Origin: an uncultured Acetatifactor sp.
GTDB taxonomy: Bacteria > Bacillota > Clostridia > Lachnospirales > Lachnospiraceae
Direction of reading: 5' to 3'
Length of the DNA stretch: 64,000 nucleotides
Assembly (NCBI GenBank): GCA_934436435.1
Contig: CAKSAN010000008.1
Location: 1 to 64,000, forward strand
Part shown: positions 18,901 to 25,764 of the stretch, piece by piece
Numbering within the stretch: the stretch's first letter is position 1
Layout: the number at the start of each line of letters is the position of its first letter
The notes under the pieces: model-generated
Database searches by the model: none
Seen by the model: the letters and a program-made list of their open reading frames with translations, nothing else
What the model was told of the DNA's origin: nothing
Translations under genes and position numbers: made by a program

Positions 18901-19137
18901 TATATCTGTAGGATTTATTTCAAATTCATGTGCAATCTCTGTCTGGTGAGGCAAAAATTTCACGTCTCGAATTACAAAATTGATTTCTTTTACGTTATGC
19001 AGATTTTTTTCTAATAATGAGAAAACTGATATTGTCAGTTTATCATTGACAATATTGACCACCGCATCCTTCTTGTTCTGAAGCACTTCGTTGATTTTCT
19101 CAATCATCTGCTCATTTGAGTTAATAGCATTTGTCAT
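15961..19137 (-). CDS. SNF2-type helicase with N-terminal PLD-like domain
   Basis: This 1058-residue protein is a superfamily 2 ATPase. Residues about 110-160 look like the end of a PLD-like domain (NILIIDDDFMIQGSSSLE). The SNF2 motor follows with Walker A DSVGLGKT (about 269-276), VLTPAKLYDNW, DESH at about 358-361, LLLSATPVNN, and later motifs GTDCISEGQNLQDCD and QRFGRIDRIGSKN. Helicases of this kind translocate on double-stranded DNA; relatives occur in DISARM-like and other defence loci, in restriction islands and as RapA-like proteins. Its ATG overlaps the stop of the preceding HTH gene (ATGA), showing coupling. It is the second gene of the operon and is followed directly by DUF4391. No nuclease motif is seen in it, so cutting would come from Res or the small PD-(D/E)xK-like protein. 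Confidence 0.9.
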   Translation of the reverse strand: MTNAINSNEQMIEKINEVLQNKKDAVVNIVNDKLTISVFSLLEKNLHNVKEINFVIRDVKFLPHQTEIAHEFEINPTDILFNSYDITEKNKLQHFSKARNMHDFIQKHVNIRKVNPGIRIGGNILIIDDDFMIQGSSSLELSQKMSRESFSNINFDTVLAGSADREQIMAALNTFRQIWFNEQVSVDYKEELLASLQYVYKEHSPEFLYYFTLNELFGDQLDTGVERFEKDSTRFKKTEIWNALYDFQKDCVVSAIRKLNTYGGCIIADSVGLGKTFEALAIIKYFEIGMNRVLVLTPAKLYDNWNSFRGDYKDSFLHETFNYRIMFHTDLSRYSGMSRSGQDLKKFDWGLYDLVVIDESHNFRNRNDRYDENDQLVMTRYARLMQDVIKHGNNNTKVLLLSATPVNNSLVDLKNQISIITGDKDYAFEEEGIGSVDNLLRKTSTCINAWERQPGHKKEELLDSLPSDFYKLLELMTISRSRKHITNYYGNKGVGQFPNKNVPDTLNSDIDTMGELLKFKETNELLEALILSVYTPTKYIREDCKKIYMEKYAFSGKRGGRMEFDIQSRGMIILHRFNLFKRLESSVYSFEETLRRLLERIERTEQLLLQGSGQLDEENGELEDEEFYLEGKYEIDVKHLRVDDYLDDLASDKYIIQEIHKHARRILDEQRDQKLQDLKKILIRKVTETPYNAGNRKVLIFTAFADTADYLYRELASVMKEYSVYTACVTGKNIRCNNRNVDSDFNSVLCAFSPMSKMKKEISAEEQIDLLIGTDCISEGQNLQDCDTVINFDIQWNPVSLIQRFGRIDRIGSKNTNIQMINFFPAMELNDYLGLEQRVKGKMTTLNLVSTGDEDILTPEMNDFNFRKRQLERLQAEVIDIEDASENISLTDLNMNEYLNELSEYIQSVPQIKKIPKGIYSVTDSEHKGVLFCFKHRNDMEKPKSDSSLYPYYLIYILNDGNVLYGNGQAREVVKQFRKLCYGKSTPVMELFGRFFERTKNATKMEFYSDLLNKAIRSIKGEEESKAVQMIFDFGGFNNAFAGETADDFELISFLVVE

Positions 19138-19316
19138 TCAGTCTTCTTCTCCTTCTTAAATCTTGCATCAGCAGGTTTCTTACTATCAGCAGGGAGTAAC
19201 CACATCTTTCCCTTTTTTACTGCTCCGTCTATGCGTCCTTCTGAACACAGAACGCCAATTCTTCTTGTTGATAAGTTCCAAATTTTTGACATTTCCATAG
19301 TTGTTAAATATTCCAT
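19134..19316 (-). CDS. Small helix-turn-helix (excisionase/MerR-like) protein
   Basis: This 60-residue basic protein carries a winged-helix DNA-binding core of the excisionase type: TTMEMSKIWNLSTRRIGVLC, then EGRIDGAVKKGKMWLLPA. The start at 19316 has GGGAGGT eight bases upstream. A longer in-frame extension exists but would run through the promoter. As the first gene after a strong promoter and coupled by ATGA to the helicase, it is probably the local regulator of the defence operon, possibly binding the CCTAT/ATAGG dyad just upstream of the -35. It could instead help excision of the element, but no integrase is adjacent. Confidence 0.8.
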   Translation of the reverse strand: MEYLTTMEMSKIWNLSTRRIGVLCSEGRIDGAVKKGKMWLLPADSKKPADARFKKEKKTE

Positions 19317-19340
19317 AGCATAGACCTCCCTATTGCCCCT

Positions 19341-19369
19341 ATTATAGTCTGTTATCGGAATAATATCAA
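19341..19369 (-). promoter_or_regulatory. Promoter of the defence operon
   Basis: On the minus strand TTGATA (19364-19369) and a perfect TATAAT (19341-19346) are separated by exactly 17 bases. The first gene starts at 19316 with a good ribosome site between. Just upstream of the -35 lies a short dyad, CCTAT-AGAA-ATAGG (19378-19391), that could be an operator. I see no other strong promoter across the twelve downstream genes, although I could not scan for one by computation. Confidence 0.75.
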
Positions 19370-19419
19370 CCATATTTCCTATAGAAATAGGGAACCTCAA
19401 CGGCTCCCTACGCAAATTT

Positions 19420-19716
19420 TCACACCCCAATATTATCTAAAACAGCTCCTGTAACAGATGAAATGACAATCCAAAGAATTATCATAACAATTACAGGTAC
19501 ATCCTCCACTTCAACTCCTAATGCCATATAAATAATAACCTGTCCTACAAGCCCTGCTATTACGGAAAGAATTGCTCCAAATCCAGATATTCCTTCACTG
19601 CTTCGTGAATATGACGATTTATTGCTCTGCCCAGTAGATTCTTTATAAATATTGTATTCTATGAAATTATCTATTCCATCTTTTTTACCATCGTGATTCC
19701 AGTCATACATTGCCAT
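19420..19716 (-). CDS. Small membrane protein with an EF-hand-like calcium loop
   Basis: The N-terminus reads MAMYDWNHDGKKDGIDNFIEY, which contains a D-x-N-x-D-G-x-x-D loop as in EF-hands and dockerins. A serine-rich linker follows, then two hydrophobic helices (about 48-68 and 75-95). It is probably a two-span membrane protein with a cytoplasmic or surface calcium-binding head. I use the ATG at 19716; a GTG at 19731 would add five residues. It lies 20 bp after another small membrane-protein gene and before the defence promoter. Function unknown. Similar EF-hand plus membrane-anchor mini-proteins are scattered in Firmicutes genomes. Confidence 0.65.
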   Translation of the reverse strand: MAMYDWNHDGKKDGIDNFIEYNIYKESTGQSNKSSYSRSSEGISGFGAILSVIAGLVGQVIIYMALGVEVEDVPVIVMIILWIVISSVTGAVLDNIGV

Positions 19717-19736
19717 AATCTCCCCACCCACCCTTC

Positions 19737-19976
19737 CTACTTACTATATTTTCCTGCGTGAACATTCTTCTCGAGCTGTTTAAATGTCATATCTCCTACC
19801 ACAACTTTGTCAAAATCCTTCTGATACTGTGCAGATGTGTAATTGACATTTTCCCATGGTTTTTCACATGCTTCTGATATCAACTTGTAAATAATGTAAA
19901 TAATTCCGATTACTGCTAATGCTCCCATGCATTTTCCTTTCTGCCTATTCGCTAGGGCTTGAGCCGGATTTGACAT
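19737..19976 (-). CDS. Small single-span membrane protein
   Basis: The frame encodes 79 residues with one hydrophobic segment (GALAVIGIIYIIYKLI) and a charged C-terminal tail. Two starts are possible. The ATG at 19976 gives a 16-residue basic lead, while the ATG at 19928 has a better ribosome site (AAAGGA, six or seven bases away) and puts the hydrophobic helix at the very N-terminus. No family is recognised. The gene is probably co-transcribed with the EF-hand-like membrane protein 20 bp downstream, from an extended -10 near 20026-20034. Confidence 0.55.
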   Translation of the reverse strand: MSNPAQALANRQKGKCMGALAVIGIIYIIYKLISEACEKPWENVNYTSAQYQKDFDKVVVGDMTFKQLEKNVHAGKYSK

Positions 19977-20025
19977 CCCAATTTTTGTTCCAATTTTTTC
20001 TTAATCTGATTTTCTATCTGACTAA

Positions 20026-20034
20026 ATTATAGCA
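20026..20034 (-). promoter_or_regulatory. Extended -10 promoter element
   Basis: On the minus strand TGCTATAAT is a perfect extended -10. No convincing -35 is seen 17 bases upstream. It would drive the pair of small membrane-protein genes. The rest of 19977-20251 holds no gene that I can support. Confidence 0.4.
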
Positions 20035-20251
20035 CGCCTATATGTCCAATAAAACGGACTTTTAAAATGCAATTAGTTAATTATCTCCAATATTTCTTGT
20101 ACGCTCCCATAACCGTTCTTTGGATCTCATACAGCAAAGTGGTTTTTAAGAGAAAAAAGCAATAAAAAAACGCATGCTTCTGTCCAAAATAAGCAGGGGC
20201 ATATACTCCTTGTATCATATTCCTTGCAACATTGATGCTAAACTCTACAGC

Positions 20252-22015
20252 TTACCGCTTCCTCTCCTGTCCCCTGCTCCACTGATAGCCGCTGACTTCC
20301 GTTCTATTTTCTTTTGAAACAGCCTCTTCCAATCTCATAAATTCATCCAGCATTTCAGACAAATAACGATAATTGATACTGAGTTCTTTCATCTTCTCCG
20401 TAAATAAACGGATAGATTCGTCAGTGTTATCCGAAGTAATGCCAATCCATTCTGCTTTCTCTTTATCCGTCAGAGATTCATAAATTTCTCTAGTCATTTC
20501 CGGTTCTGGAAATAACGTATCCGCTGTTGCATCACAGAATTTCGGTTTAAAATCTGCAACCGCATCTTCCGTCTCAGTTAATACCGCTCCATAGTTCTGA
20601 ACATCAACAGATTCCTCTACATCTACAATCTGCTCATCCACGCTCTCCGAATCAAGCATCTTAGGAACCACTGTTTCTTCAATTGCAGAATCCACATCTT
20701 CTTCAATAACTTCCTGCTTCTCCACCTTCGGCAAATCTGTCAGATACAGATTCTCGATATCCAGATCATCCGGCACTTCAAGGCACGCATAGAGATTCTG
20801 TTTTAGGCACCTTTCCGCCACATTCTTCTCATTCTTCGCCTCTTTCCGTTCTGCCTTCAGTTCATCTAGCTTTTTCCGATACTCTGCCTCATGAAACAGA
20901 AATGCAGCCGCATCGCCGTCCTTTTCATACTGGTATTTTTTCTGTGCGTGCTCCTTATACAATTCCTTTTTACAGGCATCAATCTCTGCTACTTTTTTCT
21001 CTGCGGCTCTCTGTGCATTGAATACATCCGCCCAGCTATTGATGTTCTTCCTACACAGAAACAGATACTCTTCCTGTAGCTTATGCATCTGCTCCAAATC
21101 TTCCTTGTATCTGGTGTAGTGATAGCGGAATCTGTATTTTTGCACCACATGTAAACGATACACCTTCGCATAGTATTTCTTCTGTAAATCAGATTTCGGC
21201 TTATATCTGAGTGCCAGTCCATTACCGTAAATCTTCGGTTCTGTATAATCACCAAAATACTTTTCCTCTGTAAAATACTCTTCCAGTTTTTCTTTCGAAA
21301 ACTCTTCATCAATGGTGTCAAGTCTGCGGCTGCGTTTCATCTTCCCTGCCTTTACGGAAATATGGACACCGGATTTCACTTCATATCCCAACTCTTCCAT
21401 AAAATATAAAAACTCGTCTACACTCTTTGCCCGGCTTCGGCAGTATCTCATATCGGCTTCCACCACATCACTCCAGCTCTGTTCCTTTTCCCATTCCTTA
21501 CGGTTCATGTTGAGAGGCTCCTTGCTGTATTCTGCCTGAACAATGGAAAGTCCATATTCCTCACATAGTCTGTTGGTAATCGGTTGGATGATGTCCTTCC
21601 AGTCACCTTTTTTATAATCGTACTTTCTGCCCGTAACCATGTTGACACTGTTAAAAACCAAATGACCATGAAGGTGGTTCTTATCGTTATGGACGGCATA
21701 AACTGCCTCATACTCTCCACAAAGAAATTCCTCTACAAATCTCCTGATAATCTCAAACATCTGCTTCTTATTACCTTCCCCCGGCTCCAGTGAAATGACA
21801 AAATGATACCCCTGCCTGCCACCGGTCTTTCCGAACATTTTCTTCGTCTGTATCATCTGCTCAAAAGAAAAATCCGGCAGACAGTTAATACTGCCCACCA
21901 GAATTCCATTATCCGTCTTTGCTTTATTACAGATATATTCAAGGGAATGCTTTAAGTGTGCCGCCATATTCCCTGTCTTTGCCGCCTTCATATTCATAAT
22001 CTTAGTAATCGCCAT
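20252..22015 (-). CDS. MOBP-type relaxase (MobA/VirD2 family)
   Basis: This relaxase nicks the element at oriT and pilots the strand into a recipient. The N-terminal catalytic domain shows a candidate nucleophile tyrosine in HSLEYICN, then GYHFVISLEPGEG. The metal-binding motif III is HNDKNHLHGHLVF, with the histidine triad H-x-H-x-H in the family pattern. The C-terminal half is coiled coil (ELKAERKEAKNEKNVAERCL) and acidic linker. The ATG at 22015 begins two bases after the MobC stop; a GTG at 22027 would add four residues. At about 590 residues it is normal for element-borne MOBP proteins. No type IV coupling protein or secretion genes are in the window, so the transfer genes lie to the left or are supplied in trans. 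Confidence 0.9.
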   Translation of the reverse strand: MAITKIMNMKAAKTGNMAAHLKHSLEYICNKAKTDNGILVGSINCLPDFSFEQMIQTKKMFGKTGGRQGYHFVISLEPGEGNKKQMFEIIRRFVEEFLCGEYEAVYAVHNDKNHLHGHLVFNSVNMVTGRKYDYKKGDWKDIIQPITNRLCEEYGLSIVQAEYSKEPLNMNRKEWEKEQSWSDVVEADMRYCRSRAKSVDEFLYFMEELGYEVKSGVHISVKAGKMKRSRRLDTIDEEFSKEKLEEYFTEEKYFGDYTEPKIYGNGLALRYKPKSDLQKKYYAKVYRLHVVQKYRFRYHYTRYKEDLEQMHKLQEEYLFLCRKNINSWADVFNAQRAAEKKVAEIDACKKELYKEHAQKKYQYEKDGDAAAFLFHEAEYRKKLDELKAERKEAKNEKNVAERCLKQNLYACLEVPDDLDIENLYLTDLPKVEKQEVIEEDVDSAIEETVVPKMLDSESVDEQIVDVEESVDVQNYGAVLTETEDAVADFKPKFCDATADTLFPEPEMTREIYESLTDKEKAEWIGITSDNTDESIRLFTEKMKELSINYRYLSEMLDEFMRLEEAVSKENRTEVSGYQWSRGQERKR

Positions 22016-22017
22016 CC

Positions 22018-22362
22018 TTACCGCCACCTCTCCAATAACTGCTTCAATAACCCTAAAACCTCTCCCAACGCATGTGTCATGTCACACACATTTCGGTTAG
22101 AAATCCATTCCGTCTCGTTACATCGTTTCGCCATCTGGTTAATATTGGTAGCAATACCACTAATCTGACGAATCAGATTTTTCCTGTCCTCTGCGTGAGT
22201 TGCATCCACCCCGCCATGAAGTATCAGCTCCCTCACATATTTGCTTTCATTCATACTTGCCGCCGCTGCACCCTCGGACAGCTTCTGTAATTCATACTCC
22301 GAAAGACGGAAGGTACGATTTTGCCGCACAATCGCCTTTTTCTTTCTTAACTGTTTCTCCAT
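22018..22362 (-). CDS. mobC: MobC relaxosome accessory protein
   Basis: This 114-residue protein has the ribbon-helix-helix start (RTFRLSEYELQKLSEGAAAA) and the conserved C-terminal MobC segment (LIRQISGIATNINQMAKRCNE). MobC binds at oriT and helps open the strands for the relaxase. A frame from 22383 is open, but TGGAGGA lies within those first codons, so the ATG at 22362 is the better start. Two bases separate its stop from the relaxase ATG, so the two are coupled. Confidence 0.9.
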   Translation of the reverse strand: MEKQLRKKKAIVRQNRTFRLSEYELQKLSEGAAAASMNESKYVRELILHGGVDATHAEDRKNLIRQISGIATNINQMAKRCNETEWISNRNVCDMTHALGEVLGLLKQLLERWR

Positions 22363-22383
22363 AATAAAAATCCTCCAATCCAT

Positions 22384-22661
22384 TAAAATCTTTCAGACAC
22401 TTTTTGCAAGATACGGAAAACGCAATGCATTTTCCATCTTGTTAGGGAGCTCCCTAAGACCCCCGAATAAATATCTCTATAAAGTACAAAAAACTGCCCC
22501 TCATCTTTGCCTGAGGCAAAAATTCAGAACAGTTTACTACACCCACGAGGCTATATTATTCCATAAAAATGGCTACACCTTTCCTTCTTCCTTACCGTCA
22601 TAAACGGCTACGGATAAAGGGGAAAGTATAGCCATATCACATCACTAACATCCGTTTTCAG
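22384..22661. other. Non-coding segment, candidate oriT
   Basis: This segment directly upstream of mobC holds no gene but several dyads: the perfect palindrome TTAGGGAGCTCCCTAA (22442-22457) followed by GACCCCCGAATAA, a TGCC-TGA-GGCA dyad near 22510, and a long imperfect hairpin from TGGCTA (22570) to TAGCCA (22634). Origins of transfer usually lie next to mobC and carry inverted repeats beside the nick site, so oriT is likely here. I do not recognise the nick sequence. The hairpin at 22570-22634 may instead end the parMR transcript. Confidence 0.45.
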
Positions 22662-23108
22662 CTACATTCCAAAGCTGAAATCTAACAGGTCATTCTCCTC
22701 CGGTTCTTCCGGAAGCAGATTTTTTTCTGCTTTTTTTCCGATTTTTTGAGGAACTTCTGCCACCTGCGTCCCGGTAGAAGTCATCTCAAAAGCACCAACT
22801 GTCAAATTCATTCCCGATGCCATCACCACATTTCCAATCAAAGCCGGAATGTTGGCAAGCACCTTCTTCTCAACTGCTTCCACGATTCTGTCCGTAAAGG
22901 CATCTTCCTTTTCCCTGCTTTCCAGATAGGGATCGTTTTGCTCTGCCAGATGTCTCTCATAATAATCATTGATGGCAGCTACCACAAAAGCATTCTTAGA
23001 CTTAAAATCCTTTTCCACTTCCGCAGAGCGCAGACGTTCCCACGCCTGCACCGCTGTTTCATCTCCCATGCTGAAACGAATGTTGTGATTCCTGCACTGC
23101 TTTGTCAT
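22662..23108 (-). CDS. parR: ParR-like centromere-binding protein
   Basis: This 148-residue protein follows parM by ten bases. Its N-terminal part (IRFSMGDETAVQAWERLRSA, then NAFVVAAINDYYERHL) fits the ribbon-helix-helix ParR fold that binds the centromere-like site and loads ParM filaments. The C-terminal tail (PEEPEENDLLDFSFGM) is acidic and ends in hydrophobic residues, as expected for the part that caps the filament. The call rests on this layout and on the parM neighbour. Confidence 0.8.
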   Translation of the reverse strand: MTKQCRNHNIRFSMGDETAVQAWERLRSAEVEKDFKSKNAFVVAAINDYYERHLAEQNDPYLESREKEDAFTDRIVEAVEKKVLANIPALIGNVVMASGMNLTVGAFEMTSTGTQVAEVPQKIGKKAEKNLLPEEPEENDLLDFSFGM

Positions 23109-23118
23109 ACAAGTTCAC

Positions 23119-24078
23119 CTACCTTCCTGCCCTTTCCTGATATCTCATAATCATATAGCAGTAATACTCATATCCTTTGGCATTTGCCTTGATGTCATGG
23201 TTAAACATAGTGGTGTCCGGATTATATTTCCCAAACTGTTCCACCAGCCTTGCACCGCCTCCCATGAAATAAACCTTCATCAGCTTCTCATTGAACTCAT
23301 GGTCTCTGAGCTTTTGAAAAATCTCATCCGTATATCCTTCAATGGCTTTTCGGATAATTCCTGCATGAGGCTCCGGCAAGTCAATTTCTCCCGTTCTAAG
23401 AATATTCTCCACCACATCCTCCATCAGATTATCTCCCGTTGCATCCTGCACCATATTGACAATCCGCTGGTAGCACTGGAATACGCCTAACTTTTCCGTC
23501 CATGCCTTACTCTCCATCGGTCTGCCATTATTCAGATACATCAGGTTCATGGTTCCGTTTCCGATATCCGCAAGCAAGGTGATTCCCTTAAATTCCTTCA
23601 AATTCTCACTGACCGCTGCATAGCACTGTGGCATAACCGTACAGCCTGCAATCGTGAGGCAGTAAAGACGTTCCTTGTAATGAAGCTCCACATAGGCGTT
23701 TTTCATCAGATACTTCTTAAAATCTTCCCTCTGTGCCTGTACCCATTTGAGCGGCAGTCCGACAGCAAGATGAATCCGCACTCTGTTCACCTTCTCCTTC
23801 ATACCCCTTGCCTCCAGTTCTTTCGCAACTGCCGCTAGAGTCAGAATATAATTATCCTCATCCTGCTGCTTGTCGGACACAAAACCCTTGTGACCTTCTC
23901 CGATTACATAGTAAGCACTTTCATATTCAATGAAATTCCTGCTAAGTACCGGCTTGGAATCACACTTCATAATCGCTGTCTTAAAACAGGTTCTGGCAGT
24001 TTTGGTATTCCCATACCCATTGTCAATTCCGATAATCATGCTTCCGTTCATGTTATATTCTCTAATAGTTTCACTCAT
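23119..24078 (-). CDS. parM: ParM/StbA actin-like segregation ATPase
   Basis: This 319-residue actin-like ATPase pushes sister copies of a replicating element apart. The phosphate-binding loops are GIDNGYGNTKTA near the N-terminus and LLADIGNGTMNLMYLNNG mid-protein; the adenosine loop is VYFMGGGARL near the C-terminus. I start at the ATG at 24078 with GAGAGGA just upstream; a 46-residue extension is open but lacks a good site. A hairpin, GGGCAGG...CCTGCCC (24141-24160), lies in the leader. On an integrated element it suggests a replicating excised circle. Confidence 0.9.
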   Translation of the reverse strand: MSETIREYNMNGSMIIGIDNGYGNTKTARTCFKTAIMKCDSKPVLSRNFIEYESAYYVIGEGHKGFVSDKQQDEDNYILTLAAVAKELEARGMKEKVNRVRIHLAVGLPLKWVQAQREDFKKYLMKNAYVELHYKERLYCLTIAGCTVMPQCYAAVSENLKEFKGITLLADIGNGTMNLMYLNNGRPMESKAWTEKLGVFQCYQRIVNMVQDATGDNLMEDVVENILRTGEIDLPEPHAGIIRKAIEGYTDEIFQKLRDHEFNEKLMKVYFMGGGARLVEQFGKYNPDTTMFNHDIKANAKGYEYYCYMIMRYQERAGR

Positions 24079-24140
24079 AAAATCCTCTCTTTCTCCGGTA
24101 TTATTTCCGGTCATAAAATCTGTCTGATAGTTACTGTTGT

Positions 24141-24160
24141 GGGCAGGAATTTCCCTGCCC
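24141..24160 (-). promoter_or_regulatory. Hairpin in the parM leader
   Basis: GGGCAGGAATTTCCCTGCCC forms a strong stem between tnpV and parM. No T tract follows on the minus strand, so it may be an attenuator, or part of the ParR-binding centromere together with the two TTTCTCCGGTATTA-like repeats at about 24090-24115. Confidence 0.4.
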
Positions 24161-24169
24161 AAATCCTTC

Positions 24170-24559
24170 CTAGTAAAATCTGTAAACGACTGTCTCATAC
24201 ACTTCCTCCTCTGCAATCTGCTTTGCCTGTTCCTTCAGCTTCCACATCTCCATCATGGAATTCGAATTAATCGGCTTATGTTTCTTCAAATACTTCTCTG
24301 AAATACTCTCTAACATCTCATAGGCTTCCTCATTGACTTCCGCTGCCATGCTTTGAAGCTGACCCATTCTAATATGGTGGCGGTATCTGTCCGGATAGTT
24401 TTCTTTCATAAAAGAAATCCAAAGTAATCCATACTTTCCAACCTCAATCTGTTCCACATCCTGCTTCGTTAAAAAAATCGGATATAATAATCCATCTTTC
24501 TCGAAATAAGTTCCGCCCATCTGCTCAAATAGTGATAAATCCTTTGTTTCCCTGCTCAT
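24170..24559 (-). CDS. TnpV-like transposon protein
   Basis: This 129-residue protein fits the TnpV family carried by clostridial and enterococcal transposons: an opening SLFEQMGGTYFEKDGLLYP, then GLLWISFMKENYPDRYRHHI and a charged C-terminal helix. The function of TnpV is not established, although it is a marker of conjugative-type elements in Firmicutes. It overlaps the preceding ParB-like gene by four bases (ATGA), so the two are coupled. Confidence 0.8.
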   Translation of the reverse strand: MSRETKDLSLFEQMGGTYFEKDGLLYPIFLTKQDVEQIEVGKYGLLWISFMKENYPDRYRHHIRMGQLQSMAAEVNEEAYEMLESISEKYLKKHKPINSNSMMEMWKLKEQAKQIAEEEVYETVVYRFY

Positions 24560-25437
24560 CTCGCATTACCTCTCTTTCTACTTTTCTCTGTCACATCAAG
24601 CTGTTGCTGGCTTTCATGCCATTCCTTCACAAGCTTCTCAATCAGTTCCACCTTCTGCTTTGGTGTATAGTCTGATGGAAAATACTGCGATAATTTGTCT
24701 GCTCGTATCTTAATCTGCTCTCTCTGGTTTGGTTTTTCCTCTTCCAGAATCTCATACATTGCATCCATATCAAGCCCACCGGACTGACTGATTCGCTTCA
24801 TCCGGTTTGCCTGCGACAAAGATGGTGTACACTGTTCCAAATCCATGACGGCATGAAGCTCATACTGTTCTTCCTCTGCCAGATAAGACAGTTCCACCGC
24901 AATCGTAAAAGCTATCTTTTCCTCATCCACCATTTGCAGTATCTTCGGGATCAGATGGGTAAGCCGTATATACCGCTTAATCTGTGCCACACTCTCACCC
25001 ACCTGCCTTGCCAGTAGCTCATTACTTCTCTCCTGCTTCGGTCCAACTTGAGCCGAAGTGATATCCAGTTTTCTTCCCTGTCTGTTCATAGCTTCCAACT
25101 TCATACGATAAGCATAAGCTTTCTCACTTGGTTTTAGATTCTCCCGCTGCAAATTAGAATCTACCATCGCCACTATCGCCTGATTATCGTCCAGCTCTCT
25201 TATAACTGCCGGAACTTCCGCAAGACCAGCCCACTGTGCTGCTGCCTTTCGTCTGTGTCCTGCAATCACTTCATACCCCTCCCCATCAGGATTCGGTCTT
25301 ACAAGTAAAGGAACAATCACACCCTCATCCTCAATACTTTTCATAAGAGCACACAGCTCCATGTCCTGCTGCACATGAAAAGGATGGTTCTTAAAGTCCT
25401 TTAACTCGCTTATTCTGATATTCTTTATCTCTTCCAT
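24556..25437 (-). CDS. ParB/RepB-family protein of the mobile element
   Basis: This 293-residue protein has the ParB N-terminal nucleotide-binding domain (GHRRKAAAQWAG, VDSNLQRENLKPSE) and a helix-turn-helix middle (LARQVGESVAQIKRYIRL). Its sequence differs clearly from the chromosomal Spo0J at 59659. Such element-borne ParB proteins are often partnered with a ParA; none is adjacent here, so it may act as a transcription regulator or pair with a ParA elsewhere on the element. It is the first element gene inside the right end. ATG at 25437 follows a GGAGGTTG-type site. Confidence 0.9.
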   Translation of the reverse strand: MEEIKNIRISELKDFKNHPFHVQQDMELCALMKSIEDEGVIVPLLVRPNPDGEGYEVIAGHRRKAAAQWAGLAEVPAVIRELDDNQAIVAMVDSNLQRENLKPSEKAYAYRMKLEAMNRQGRKLDITSAQVGPKQERSNELLARQVGESVAQIKRYIRLTHLIPKILQMVDEEKIAFTIAVELSYLAEEEQYELHAVMDLEQCTPSLSQANRMKRISQSGGLDMDAMYEILEEEKPNQREQIKIRADKLSQYFPSDYTPKQKVELIEKLVKEWHESQQQLDVTEKSRKRGNAR

Positions 25438-25503
25438 TACAACCTCCGTTCTTCCGGTAGAATAACTTCTACTCAGTTATGCCAATGTTATCTGCAAATA
25501 GAA

Positions 25504-25545
25504 AAAGACCGCTCATCTCCAATTACTTGAAAATGAACGGTCTTT
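25504..25545 (-). terminator. Intrinsic terminator at the element edge
   Basis: Arms AAAGACCGCTCAT (25504-25516) and ATGAACGGTCTTT (25533-25545) pair with one mismatch. On the minus strand the stem is followed by TTTTTCTATTTG, so it would stop transcription coming from rlmD before it enters the element. The stretch 25438-25722 holds no gene that I can support. Confidence 0.6.
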
Positions 25546-25722
25546 CACGTTTCTTATTCTGTTGAATAACTTTAAAATGTTAATTGTACTTTTATGTGTT
25601 CCCACACCCCACATCCAAAATGACCGAGACATTTACACCGTCTGAAATCGCCTTTTTGTAGGTTTTTCTATCACTCTGTGAGAACATCATATGCCTCTCA
25701 AAGTGCCTAAAATCAAGGATTC

Positions 25723-25764
25723 TTACATATCGACCCGATGTAGTGCAACCACGCACTCTACATG
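25723..25764. other. Probable attachment-site junction in the 3' end of rlmD
   Basis: The final conserved codons of rlmD (HVECVV, 25747-25764) are followed by a short unusual tail and stop. Beyond it lie mobile-element genes. The 3' end of rumA/rlmD is a documented integration site for conjugative elements in streptococci, where the element replaces the last codons. I infer the right attachment site here; the second copy should lie left of the window, next to the displaced original rlmD end. Confidence 0.55.

Noticed and set aside
15961..19137. DISARM system considered for the SNF2 helicase locus
   Set aside because: No DUF1998 protein (DrmB) or DrmA-type helicase was found; the locus instead holds type III Mod/Res and DUF4391.
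20041..20251. Possible small gene or terminator after the relaxase
   Set aside because: Only weak stems (TGCTT/AAGCA) before a T run are seen, and no coding frame with a start signal.
24556..25437. ParB-like protein considered as the chromosomal Spo0J
   Set aside because: The true chromosomal Spo0J is at 59659-60558 beside soj and parS; this one sits with mobile-element genes and differs strongly in sequence.
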